DNA of 64,000 bases, taken from the NCBI RefSeq assembly GCF_021462225.1, contig NC_061818.1:15711403-15775402 (forward strand), written 5' to 3'. Position numbers and translations under genes: made by a program. The notes under the pieces were generated by a model. The model was not told where the DNA came from and searched no databases. It worked only from the letters and a program-made list of their open reading frames with translations. Numbering within the stretch: the stretch's first letter is position 1; each line of letters starts with the position of its first letter. Source of the DNA: Girardinichthys multiradiatus. Its lineage: Eukaryota; Chordata; Actinopteri; Cyprinodontiformes; Goodeidae. Shown here piece by piece: positions 52,352-62,574 of the stretch.

Positions 52352-52790
52352 TGTGTGAGATAATATGTATGCCACACTGTTAAGATTATGTCTGGGACCT
52401 CGTCTCTCTGGGTCTCATGAGAGTTACCTTGAAAACTGTTGTAGCTTATAAGGAGAACCTTTGCTTTATCTAGTCAGAATGATCTGGCAGCACTTCTGAG
52501 CGCATCTCCAATGCTGTAAAATCCTTCTCTCTTGCAAGATTAAAATAAAGCTGATTCTGTGTGACAATCATCAGTCTCTGGATGCGAATTTTTCTACAAC
52601 AATTTGGCGACACAAACAGGATTCCTTGACTGATTTACTCTGGGGACATCGACGAAGAAGTGCCAGGTGCCAGCCTTGGAAGAGATTCTCTGCCTTTACC
52701 CCGCTTAGTGTTACAGGGACGGAGGACTTCTGCGTCGAGGTTCCTGGGAGACTCAGCACTGGAATCCAGTTTATAGTTGCATAAATGTGT
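52352..52790 (+). mobile_element. Endogenous-retrovirus-like LTR with PBS-like leader
   Basis: A TG-starting block (about 52352) contains a poly(A) signal (gattaaaataaagctg) and ends ...tttctacaaca. It is followed directly by tttggcgacacaaacagg, which has the TGG-initiated form of a retroviral primer-binding site. About 170 bp of leader follow, then unrelated DNA. No gag/pol frames remain in the window, so this is a truncated old copy. Confidence 0.55.
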
Positions 52791-52999
52791 TTTAGCAAGT
52801 TTGAGATGAACTCAACATTTCTTTGTAGTCAGGAACAAACATTTAGCATGTTTCTAGCTGTATATTTGGCCTCCCTTCATGTCAGAAAATGGTAGACACT
52901 CATGTAAATTGGTTCATTTCCTTGCAATATCCTTACTTTTATAAGTTTGAGGTTGGGGGGATTCCAGAAGCTTAATATCAGCTTGCTTTATCAATTTCA

Positions 53000-53960
53000 A
53001 ACCCAGTTTTGATGATTAGGATCATTGTCTGGTTGAAGCACCAAACTCTGTTACTGTTTCAGTCATCTTACCCATTTGCCACCTTGAGAGGAGAGAAAAT
53101 TGGTTAGAATGGTCAGGAACAGAACAGTTTAGGAACTATTAGACTGAAACCTTAATATGTTGAAATACCAATATCCTATTCTGCAATGAATTCAATTTCA
53201 CATCAATATGGACTAAGAGGTTGCCAACCAAGAAAAAAGCTGCTGCTCCAAAATTTATTAAAATCTGCAGGTGCCCACAGGGACAAGCCAATCGCCATCT
53301 GAAGAAAGGTTTCATGCTCAGGAGAGAGAAAGATTTAGGTAAGAATGCTTGGAGAAGAAGGTGTTGAAGCTTTAAAACCTAAGAACACTATGCCAACATT
53401 CAAGCACGGTAATAGTAGCATCATGCTGGGGTTCTTTTATGCTGCCAGTGATTTTAGTGCATTGCACAAGTTGGTTTGAATCATGAAGGCGAAGTACTGC
53501 CTCCAAATTTTCTGCAAACATGAACACAGTTTTGTATTCTAAAAGAACAATGTTCCCAAACATTGAAACAAGACCTGGTTTTGGATTAAATAAAGCAGGC
53601 TAACTTTGGGTTTTTGGGAAGGTCCGAACCCCAGCCTTATTGAAAACTTGTGGAGTGTGCTTCAAATCCTGGTCGGTGTTCAAATGAACTCCATCAATTA
53701 GGATACGGAAAGCGGTGAGAAATCCACCTGAAGCTTGTTCAGGGCGACTAACAGTGGAGCCTGCATGGACATTTATCCAGATATTAGGAGGATGTATGCA
53801 TGAACCAGAGCCTGTATGAATCGTTCTGATTCTGAGTGAATTAGAGAAACCTCACATTGTTTCTTAAAATCTATCAAATGCATGTGTTGTGTCAACAGTT
53901 TAGATTTGCCTTTAAAAATCCTAAATAATAATTTTACTCCTGCCCATGAGTGTAGGTATG
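53000..53960 (+). mobile_element. Decayed Tc1-like transposon
   Basis: gtagcatcatgctggggttc (transposase core), ggtccgaaccccagccttat and attgaaaacttgtggagtgt (PNPSLIENLWSV) are diagnostic. It ends near ctctaccaggcactgaat. Strongly mutated. Confidence 0.6.
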
Positions 53961-54589
53961 TAAACCTCTACCAGGCACTGAATTATTCAGTATCCTAAAC
54001 ATGCAAACCGGTACGGAGATGTCCAGCAGTGATTTAGCACCGAGTGGTAAAAAAAACAAAAGGAGTAATTCCAGTAAATCCTATCCGACATACTGGATTT
54101 TAACTACTCTTTTCCGCCTCTCCGGCCTCCCTACAGGGATGCAGCGCTTTTTTCCCGTAAGTGGAAGCGTACTGACAGCAATTCAAGGAAAAGATACGAC
54201 CTATCACATGACTTGTTATCTGCCTGGATACTCCTGTAATCGCGGAGTTAGGAGTCTGTGCGGTGAGGGGAAAGAAAGGAAAAACAACACGGGAAGGAGG
54301 GACCGCTGAGCCCGCCCCCACCCACATGTTCTGACTCACACGAGTCACCAAACGTGCCAGGAAAGCGATCACTGCGTCTTCTCTGGAATAGCAACACACA
54401 CAAACCAAAGAATTAAAAAAACATTTAGGTTAACCTACAGCCTCCTACCGGGAAGCTTTTACTTTCCCTCATCCCAGCACTGATTCCTGCGGGCTTCTAC
54501 CTAAATGAGCTTTCAATGAACTCAGTCCGGAATCATTTCTGGGAATGTTATCATAAAATTGCACGGAAATCCACTCAGACGCGCAGAAT

Positions 54590-55990
54590 CGTTCAAACCC
54601 CGTGAACTGTCTGGCATTTTGTCTCATAAATCCAACTGTTTCATTTTGATTTTATGTGATGGTATTCAGCCCCCTCTGAGTCAACCACTGCAGTTCCAGC
54701 TGCAGGTCCTCTGGCGCATGTGTTTACCAGCTTTGCACATCCAAAGAATGACGTTGTTGTCCATTGTTCTTTTCCCAAAATAGCTCAACCTCCGTCAGAT
54801 TGGACCAGTTGGATTTAGGTCTGGACTTTGACTGTGCCACTCACACCACTGGATATCTTGTATGTTTAGGTAATTCACTCAGCCTCTAACGGGTTTCTTC
54901 CAGGATTAATCCCAAAATTGTTCCCAGTCTGGCAGATTTAAAATGATTTTCATTGTACCAAGGACGTTGTGTCTGACAGGATATGATACAGGCATCCCTC
55001 AAAAGATAATAAAATCTATGTATTTTTATTCCCAGTTTAATTAAAAATTGCATGTAAAATATAATTTATACCCTTAATCGGTGTAAAAAACATTTATTGA
55101 CATTACTGCCATCAAACACTTTTTATAACTTCCTACCAGCCTTTTAAAATCTTTCCAGAGGTATTTTGACGATTGAGCTCCAAGTCTTATAGGCTGGAAG
55201 GCCTTCTCCGCCTCGCCCTAATCTTTAGCTCCCTGTACAGATTATCTTTCAGATTCAAGTCAGGAAAAATCATATTCTGGTCTCATCTAAACAGAGCACC
55301 TTCTTCCACATGTGTCCCCTACATGGCTTGTGACAAACATTAAATGGGACTTCTTATTGCTTTTCTTCCACCAAAGATTGGCTTTTGTTCCACGTAGGTC
55401 GGATTTGTGAATGAATCTTTGCAGCTCCTCTAGAGTTGACATAGACATTCTGGCTGTGTCTGATTGATCCTCTACTAGTTCAAATGGTTTTAGATGGACT
55501 GAACAGTGATCTGCGAGATCCAAAACTTTGGGTGTTAATATAACCTAACCCTGCTTTACAATGTTCCCTTGACCTGTCCGCTGTGGTCCTTCATCTTCAT
55601 TGTTCACTAATGTTCTCTAACAAACCTCTGAGGCCTGTAGAGAACAGCTGCATTTATACATACAGGTGGACTCTATCTACTAATTATGTGACTGCTCAAG
55701 GCAAGAGAAGGCAATGGATTTTATTTAGGGACATTAGAGTAAATGCACCCATCCCATGTCCCTTTTTATTAAAGGAAATTGGAAATTATTTCTCATTCTA
55801 CTTCCACTTCCCAAATCTACACTACTATGTGTTGTTCTATCACATAATTCCCAGTAAAACACATGGAAGTTTGTGCTTGAAATGTGACAAAATGAGATTA
55901 AGTTCAAAAGCGATGAAAACATATCCAAAGGAAAATAGATGCATTTTAAAGAACTTGCTAACATTAAGCATCTGGTTTCTATGAGACTAA
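54590..55990 (-). mobile_element. Decayed Tc1-like transposon (minus)
   Basis: Reverse-strand relic: ggatttaggtctggactttg (complement of the KVQTQI/SPDLN region), gctcctctagagttgacata (reverse of the TLEELQ segment) and a catcttcattgttcactaat stretch. Same family as 204-1340 and 61090-61745. Confidence 0.5.
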
Positions 55991-57188
55991 TGAGTTGACA
56001 TTTTTGCCAGGAAGTCCAAAGCATCAAGTACTCAACTCAACTAAGGTCAAAAGGCTTGCCCAATACGGACTTAATAGGTGATGCAACGACAGCAGATGAT
56101 CTTGGACTTTTTCCAAGTTTCTAAAAGACCCAACAGCAGAAGTAAAACCAAGCAAACAAAAAGGAAAAGCACCACAGACTCAATATGCAAACTAGCTTTT
56201 CTAAAAGCAAAGCCCTGCAGATGTGAAAAGACAGAATAGTTTATTACCATCAACCAGGTTTAACATTAGAAATATGCAGAGCAGGCAAAGCTTTATCATT
56301 GCTGTACGCATTAAATTTTAATAAACACTTTACAAGTCAACAAAATAATAAAAACTGTAAAAATGCCTCTAATTTACAGTGAAGAGGGAAAATAATTAAA
56401 AGTAAGAGTCAGCATATTAAATTAATAATAATTACACCTTCAGTTTGTTGTTACCTGCCAGGCTTATATGCCATCTTTTATTGAACACACATTTCTGTGG
56501 CTGGATAATGGAAAGACTCATCTGGTCCAAGGTCAGCAGAGTGAATGAACAATTAACTTGTTGAGCATCTTCTATGTTACCGTGGTTACAAACACCTACA
56601 AGTTTTAAAAGTAGTCCAACACCTCAATTTTTCCCTCCAACAGAAAAGGAGAACAAGCTGCAAATAAGCACTAAATTAACAGTTTGATATTAGTAAGTAG
56701 GCAAAGCAGACCATCTTAAATTCCCCTTCTTAAAAGGGTTCAATATGCATCTGTATGCATCTGTTTTGGTTTTGATTTTTGTCCTCGAAAGGTTAACTTC
56801 CACCTCTGTCTTTCCCTCCACGGATAAACAAAAAAGTCACTTATGAAACTTAGAGCTGTCCTCTGAGAACAGCTCAGCTCAGATCAGATCAGATGACTTT
56901 AGTTTCTCTTTTCATTTTATTGTTCAGAGGCACAAACTGATTTTCACATTTCTCTCTCCAGCGTACAATAATCAGAAAGTGAAAATCTGTTTATAGCCGT
57001 TAGTCCTGCAGTCAAACCTGTTTTCACCTTACAGGAAGAGCAGATGAAAAAACTGATGAAGAAACAGATGACCTTCTGCGAAGAGGCACCTGATGATCAT
57101 ATGTGTTGTCCACCTGAAAGCAAACTCAGTTACATCTAGTGACGTCACAGCGCTCTGGACAAAACAGTCACCGCTGAGGACAGGTGAC
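55991..57188 (-). other. Downstream region and 3' UTR of top3a
   Basis: Non-coding. A reverse-strand AATAAA at 56916-56921 could end the top3a transcript. A palindromic CRE TGACGTCA lies at 57140-57147 within the presumed UTR. Below 56890 nothing is recognised. Confidence 0.45.
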
Positions 57189-60100
57189 TCAGGTGTGTTT
57201 CTTTGCGGCGGGAGGTCTGGTCACAGCGCCCTCTCCCATTGTCTTCCTCCCCTTCTTCCCTTCGTCTCCGCCAGCATTAAATCCTCCACCGAAACTACCT
57301 GAGATGAGGGAAACCAGATGAAGAACAACAACATGTAAAAGTTTGATTAAGGTATTTTGTGTTCGGAAACAAAGAGTGCCAAGTATTCACATTTTGTCAC
57401 ATTACAACCACAAGCTTCAATTAATATTCTTAGGATTTTATGTGACAGACCAACACAAAGCAGTCACAGTGTTCTGTGAGAACATCAGAGAACAAACAGC
57501 GTCATGAAGACCAAGGAACACAGTGGACAGGACAGAGAGAAATGTGTAGAGATGTCTAAAGCAGGGATTGCTTGTACGACAATGCACACAGCTCTGGTCA
57601 GCTCTGGTCAATATACATTGAGGAAAATAAGTATTTGAACACCCTGCAAATTTGCAAGTTCTCCCACTTAGAAATCATGGAGGGATCTGAAATTTTCATC
57701 TTAGGTGCATGTCCACTGTGAGACATAATCTAAAAAAGAAAAATCTGGAAATCCCAATGCATGATTTTTAAAATAATTTATTTATGTGTTACTGCTGCAA
57801 ATAAGTATTTGAACACCTGCCAATCAGCAAAAATTGTGGCCCTCACAGACCTGTTAGCCCACCTCTACTTCATTTATTTTTCTAAACTAGAAGCACCTGT
57901 TTGAAGTCGTTAGCTGCATAAAGACACCTGTCCACCCCACACAATCAGTTAGACTCTTAACTACTAACACGGCTAAGACCAAAGAGCTGTCCACAGACAC
58001 CAGAGACAAAACTGTAGACCTCCACAAGGCTGGAAAGGCCTACGGAGCAATTACCAAGCAGCTTGGAGAAAAAAGATCAACTGTTGGAGTAATTATTAGA
58101 AAATGGAAGAAGCTAAACATGACTGTCAATCTCCCTCAGACTGGGGCTCCATGCAAAGTCTCACCTCGTGGCGTATCAATGATCCTAAGAAAGGTGAGGA
58201 ATCAGCCCAGAACTAGACGGGAGGCGCTGGTCAATGACCCGAAGAGAGCTGGCACCACTGTTTCCAAGGTTACTGTTGGTAATACACTCAGACGTCATAG
58301 TTTAAATCCAAAGCCAAAAATCCCTGCTGCAGTTTGTGTAAACTTGGTCAAAAACAACAGGAAACGTTTGACCTCTGTAATTCCAAACAAAGGCTATTGT
58401 ACCGAATATTAACATTGATTTTCACATGTGTTTAAATACCCTTTTGCAGCAGTAACACACAAATAAATTATAAAAAAATCATACATTGTGATTTCCGGAT
58501 TTTTTTGTTTTGTTAGATTATGTCTCTCACAGTGGACATGCACCTAAGATGAAAATTTCAGACCCCTCCATGATTTCTTTTTTATCATTTAACTTTTTAT
58601 TGCCACTTCCAAAACTGCTGACATACAGAACAAATATGAAGAATTCACATTCAATGTTCCGCAAAACAAAAGCAAGAAAAAAAAACCCAAAAAACTTTTG
58701 CTTGGGAGCTATTTTTCTAAGAATCTTCTTGACAAGTCCTGTTTGTCAAGTTCTTTTTCTATCCTTGGTCGCTGTCTTTGGTTTTAAATAACGTCCATTT
58801 AATCCACTTTTCTTCCATTTGTGTTTGTTGTAGTCCCTCCGTGATTTCTAAGTGGGAGAACTTGCAAAGTCGCAGGGTGTTCAAATACTTATTTTTCTCA
58901 CTTTATCGTCTGAAATGGAAAAAGACAAGGGGCCCAGGGTAACTCTGGAGGAGCTGCAGAGATCAATAGCTCAGGCGGGAGAATCTGCCAACAGGACAGC
59001 TTTTAGCTGTGCACTTCACAAATCTATGGAAGAGTGACAATAAGAAATCATGCTTGCAGTTCATCATGAACCATGTAGTGGACAAAGCACACAGGAAAGT
59101 TGGTCAGAGTTGATAGGAAGATGGATGGAGCTACGGGTTCATCTTCCAGCAGGGCAGCGACCCTAAACACACAGCCAGAACTACAATACAATAGCTAACA
59201 CGAAAGCATGGTTATGTGTTGCTATGGCCCAGTCAAAGTCCAGATTTAAATTAATCTGAGAATCTGTGGGAAAAAAAAACAACTTGATAATTGATGCTCT
59301 CAGACGCTCTCCATCCCATCTGAGTTTGAACAACATTGCAAAGGCCAGTAGATAAATCTTTCAGTCTGTAGATGTGCAAAACTAGTACGTACCACAGAAG
59401 ACTTGCAGCTGGAGGTGCAGCAAAATGTGGTTCTATAAAGCAGCGCCTCAGGGAGGCTGAATATATATTATAAATAAAAAATTTAAAACCATGCACCATT
59501 TTCCTTCCACTCCACAACTATACACTACTATGTGTTGGTATAGCACATGAAGTCCCGGTGAATACATTGCAGTTTGTGGTTGTAACAGGAGAAAATGTGA
59601 AAAAATTCTAGGGGTATTAATAGTTTTGTAAGAGAATGTTTACTGTAAGAATTCATTTATTTCATAGGGTTTTTTCCAACTTGCATGTGCGAGAAAGCGC
59701 TTTAGGGACCTCATTCAGACAAGAGGCAGACAACTCAGCCACTGTCCAATTACTGCAAATTGGTAGACGTCCAAAGGACTTTGGTTTAATGGGTGTGTGT
59801 GTGTGTGTGTGTAATGTGTGTATTTGTGTGTGTATCTAGTTTCAGTTTCAGGTATGGTGAACTGAGACATTTAGTCATGGGGAGATTTTAAAAGCAATCT
59901 TTGTATCATTTTGCTAATAATACTTGTGATTTAGATAAAGATCGGGTTCCTGGGGCATTAGTACAGATTAAACATTGAGAAATGAAGCAGATGTATATGA
60001 TGTGCCAATTACTAATACAGAAAGATTACGTGTATGTGTGAGTGTGTGTGTGTGAGCCTTGCCTGGTGGAGGTACGTTCTCATCAGCCCACTGGAAGAAG

Positions 60101-60874
60101 CCACACTGCTGGTCTCTAGGTTTCCCACAGGTGTGGAACATCCGGCCCTTGTTCGGGCCGTCCTTCTGTACTGTGCGTTTCACAGCGGTGTCGTTACAGT
60201 TGCACATGGTCTGCCCCATATGTCCTGCTGTGCCGGCATCATGCCCTCTGGATATGTTTCCGAACCCTAACGAGGGCCTTGGAGGCTAAGGGGTCCTCTG
60301 TGCCGACAGCAGAGGCCCTCTGCTCTGCTGCGGCGCCCCCTGCTGACTTGGTTGATCTGCCCACAGAAAGAAATTGCAGGTCTCGGAGTTGCACTTGTAG
60401 AATTGACGACCTTGGTTGGGACCGTCTTTGTGCACAGTCAGGAGGAGAGCATCCTGACCACAGTTGCACACAACTGCATCACTGCTGGGATCTACGCAAA
60501 TACTGCTGCCACCCAGCGGAGGTGTTGGCTGTGGGGTCCAAGCAGGAACAGCAGGAAGGGAAGAGCGAGGATTTGAGCTTGGAGCTCTGGGCGGTTGTGG
60601 TCTAGGGGGCCTTGGAGGTGGAGGATCATCTCCTGCACCTCCTCCCCACCCTCCATTCCGTCCTGCAGCATCCCCTGGTCCTCTGCTTCCCCCTCCGCCT
60701 CCTCTGAGGAGGAGGGGGTAGCAGAGGACTTGAGGTACTTGAGGTCCAGCACCTCAGAGGAGGTACTTGAGGAACAGCACTTATCGGAGTGTCTCGTCGC
60801 AGCCACCAATGCAGCCGACAAATTCCAGAGGCATCATGGGAGGCAGGCTGCCTCTGCGGAACTTGAACTTCACC
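57189..60874 (-). CDS. top3a: DNA topoisomerase III alpha, C-terminal exons (frame interrupted)
   Basis: Type IA topoisomerase of the BTR dissolvasome and mitochondria; only the C-terminus is here. Exon 60874-60063 encodes [20 protein letters not shown]...CDETLR, matching human TOP3A. It continues with GRF zinc finger 1 ([36 protein letters not shown], about 60470-60360) and GRF finger 2 ([38 protein letters not shown], 60207-60076). The exon joins, by a GC-AG intron, 57298-57189 ([18 protein letters not shown]...KKHT, stop). All three conserved blocks are in one frame, yet stops lie between them: TAA right after DETLR and TAG at 60288-60286. This may be a damaged allele, a pseudogene, assembly errors, or unmodelled splicing. 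Upstream exons are absent from the window. Confidence 0.75.
57616..58903 (+). mobile_element. Tc1-like element inserted in an older element, itself interrupted
   Basis: TA on both sides (57614-57615 and 58904-58905). The inverted ends share aaaataagtatttgaacacc and ctgc, then gaagt-type internal repeats (cttagaaatcatggaggg). The interior keeps only the N-terminal DNA-binding half of a transposase ([49 protein letters not shown]). The catalytic half is deleted. The right inverted repeat is split by a 256-bp insert. Confidence 0.8.
58579..58834 (-). pseudogene. 5'-truncated processed retrocopy of an unidentified mRNA
   Basis: The insert is flanked by ccctccatgatttct (58564-58578) and ccctccgtgatttct (58835-58849), a 15-bp target duplication with one mismatch. 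On the minus strand it ends ggcaataaaaagttaaatga then AAAAAA: a poly(A) signal followed 14 bases later by a tail. Near its 5' end one frame reads [20 protein letters not shown] and stops, as a C-terminus would. Parent gene not recognised; a SINE or LINE 3' end is the alternative. Confidence 0.65.
59785..59835 (+). repeat. (GT)n microsatellite
   Basis: gtgtgtgtgtgtgtgtgt with flanking impure GT units; a second shorter GT run lies at 60030-60055, inside the top3a last intron. Confidence 0.9.
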
Positions 60875-61089
60875 CTGAAAAAGTCGAGACACACAGGATC
60901 CAAATTTAGTGGTGTCCAGAACCGAGCCCACAGAGGAAACAAGATAAAAAAAGCATCAGTTAGAATAAAAAGGTCTACAACTGCCTCCCCTCTTTAAACC
61001 CAAAAAACTAACCTTAGCAGCAAAGCATACTTGGTCTTTGAAATAAAGACAGCTTAAGTTTTATATAAATGATCATTCAAAAAGTTGAT
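60875..61089 (-). other. top3a intron, no feature
   Basis: Sequence upstream of the visible top3a exon (acceptor tttttcag at 60875-60882). The next upstream exon was not found in the rest of the window. Confidence 0.5.
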
Positions 61090-61745
61090 CATGCAAAGTT
61101 AGTTACATTTTGTCATGTTAAAACCACAAACTACACTGTGTTGTGTTGGGATTTTACTTGACAGGCCAACACAAAGTAGTGAGTAATTATGAAATGAAGG
61201 TAAAATAATACATCAGTTTTATTTTCTTTGTTCAAAGCTGCAGATATTATGGGGAATATCCTAATAGCTATTTACCCATTCTTTGTTGTAAAACAGCTTA
61301 AACACAGTCAGATTTCTTGGAGAGTGTCTGAAGAGCACATTTCAAGTCTTGCCACAATTTTCTCAATTGGATTTAGGTCTGGACTTTGACTAGGCCATTC
61401 GAATGCATGGGAATGAAAAAATCATTCCACTGTAGCTTTGTTATCATCCATCTGGACATGACACTTTCTTCTACGTGTTTGTTGTGTCCCCTGCTTAACT
61501 TCCTATGGCCTTCTTCCAACAATGGGTTGCTTCTTCCTCTTGATCTCTGCAGCTCCACCAGAGTTAACATGGGCTTGTTGATTGCCTCTATGTCAAATGT
61601 TCTCTTTGCTCAGCCTGCCAGTTTAGCGGCATCAAAGAAGAGGGGGGCTAAACACAAATGCACACCACACTTTACAGATTCTTTTCAGAAAAAAAAATAT
61701 TATTTTGTAATTATTTTTTAGTAGTTATTTTGCCTCATTCCAATA
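61090..61745 (-). mobile_element. Decayed Tc1-like transposon (minus)
   Basis: ggatttaggtctggactttg then actaggccattc, and gctccaccagagttaacatg (reverse of the MLTLVELQRS relic), match the family seen elsewhere in the window. No open frame. Confidence 0.6.
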
Positions 61746-62574
61746 TGCAATTATACTCTTATGAAGTTCTTTAAGTGTATTAAATTCATGTTCAAGGAGG
61801 TATCATATGCTGATGGGATTTTTTCCATTTTTAAGCAGATTTAGTTTATCCAGCTGTCACACATATTTAATGTTTCACACATAAAACTGTTAAAACTAGT
61901 CTCTCTAAGTGTTACTACATACATAAACATGATTTATTTTAACGTGATTTCTTTTGGTAAAAGAGCGGGAGCCCTGCAGGTTCTTCAGAGCAGCGGGGCC
62001 ACAGACTAATGAGCTAAGCTGAAAAACACTAGGTGACCACAACACAATCGAGAGGCAAAGACGCTTAAACAGACCCTCTGATATTCTCGATTAGCCCGAG
62101 CCAGCTGTAGCCAACCACAGATGCACACAACCCACCCAAAAATCAGGAGGATAAGTTTCTGAGATAGACACGGCTTAGTCCGACATGTGCTGCTGAAGTT
62201 ACCCAACTGATTAGAGAATAATGTTGCTTTTGAACAAACGCTGAAGCTCAACTTTGAGCTCTGTACAGCTTGGTTGCTATGGTAATGCAAGCTGGTGTGG
62301 AGCTCTTTGGCTCGCTCTGAGCGAGCGTGCCCTATATTTGGACTGAGCTGAGGCCAGTGCTCAGGAGGTTAACGCCTACTTGTTCAAACAAGAGTTTACA
62401 CAGATTACTTGCACCAGTGAGGCCGCTGCAAGCTTTTGTTGTTGCTGTTGTCACAGTTCAGAGGGAACTGAAGGTACTCCAAGCAAAAGTCCCAACAGTA
62501 CATTAGTGTAGCTCCTGTAGGCCTGTATGGTGTTGAGAACAGAATAGGTTGTATTTACTCCTGAACATTAAGGC
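61746..62574. other. Presumed top3a intron, nothing recognised
   Basis: No exon of top3a or other gene recognised. Ordinary AT-rich sequence with some GC-rich stretches (gctcgctctgagcgagcgtg near 62310, itself a short inverted repeat). Confidence 0.4.

Larger units (their letters stand above)
57365..59640 (+). mobile_element. Decayed Tc1-like element carrying a nested Tc1 element
   Basis: The left part (57365-57613) and right part (58906-59640) together look like the family at 204-1340. The right part includes taactctggaggagctgcag and gcagcgaccctaaacacaca ([10 protein letters not shown]), then ggcccagtcaaagtccagat (WPSQSPDL). The two parts are separated by the Tc1-like insertion at 57616-58903. 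All lie in the last intron of top3a. Confidence 0.7.

Noticed and set aside
54001..54408. Overlapping ~100-codon frames on both strands near 54.2 kb
   Set aside because: No recognisable domain, no splice or promoter context beyond mild CpG content; not enough to call a gene.
60063..60480. NEIL3 as the source of the tandem GRF fingers
   Set aside because: The preceding [18 protein letters not shown] stretch and finger spacing match TOP3A; NEIL3 fingers have different residues around the cysteines.
60059..60605. Plus-strand open frames over the GRF region
   Set aside because: Antisense shadows of the top3a exon; the minus frame carries the conserved zinc-finger residues.
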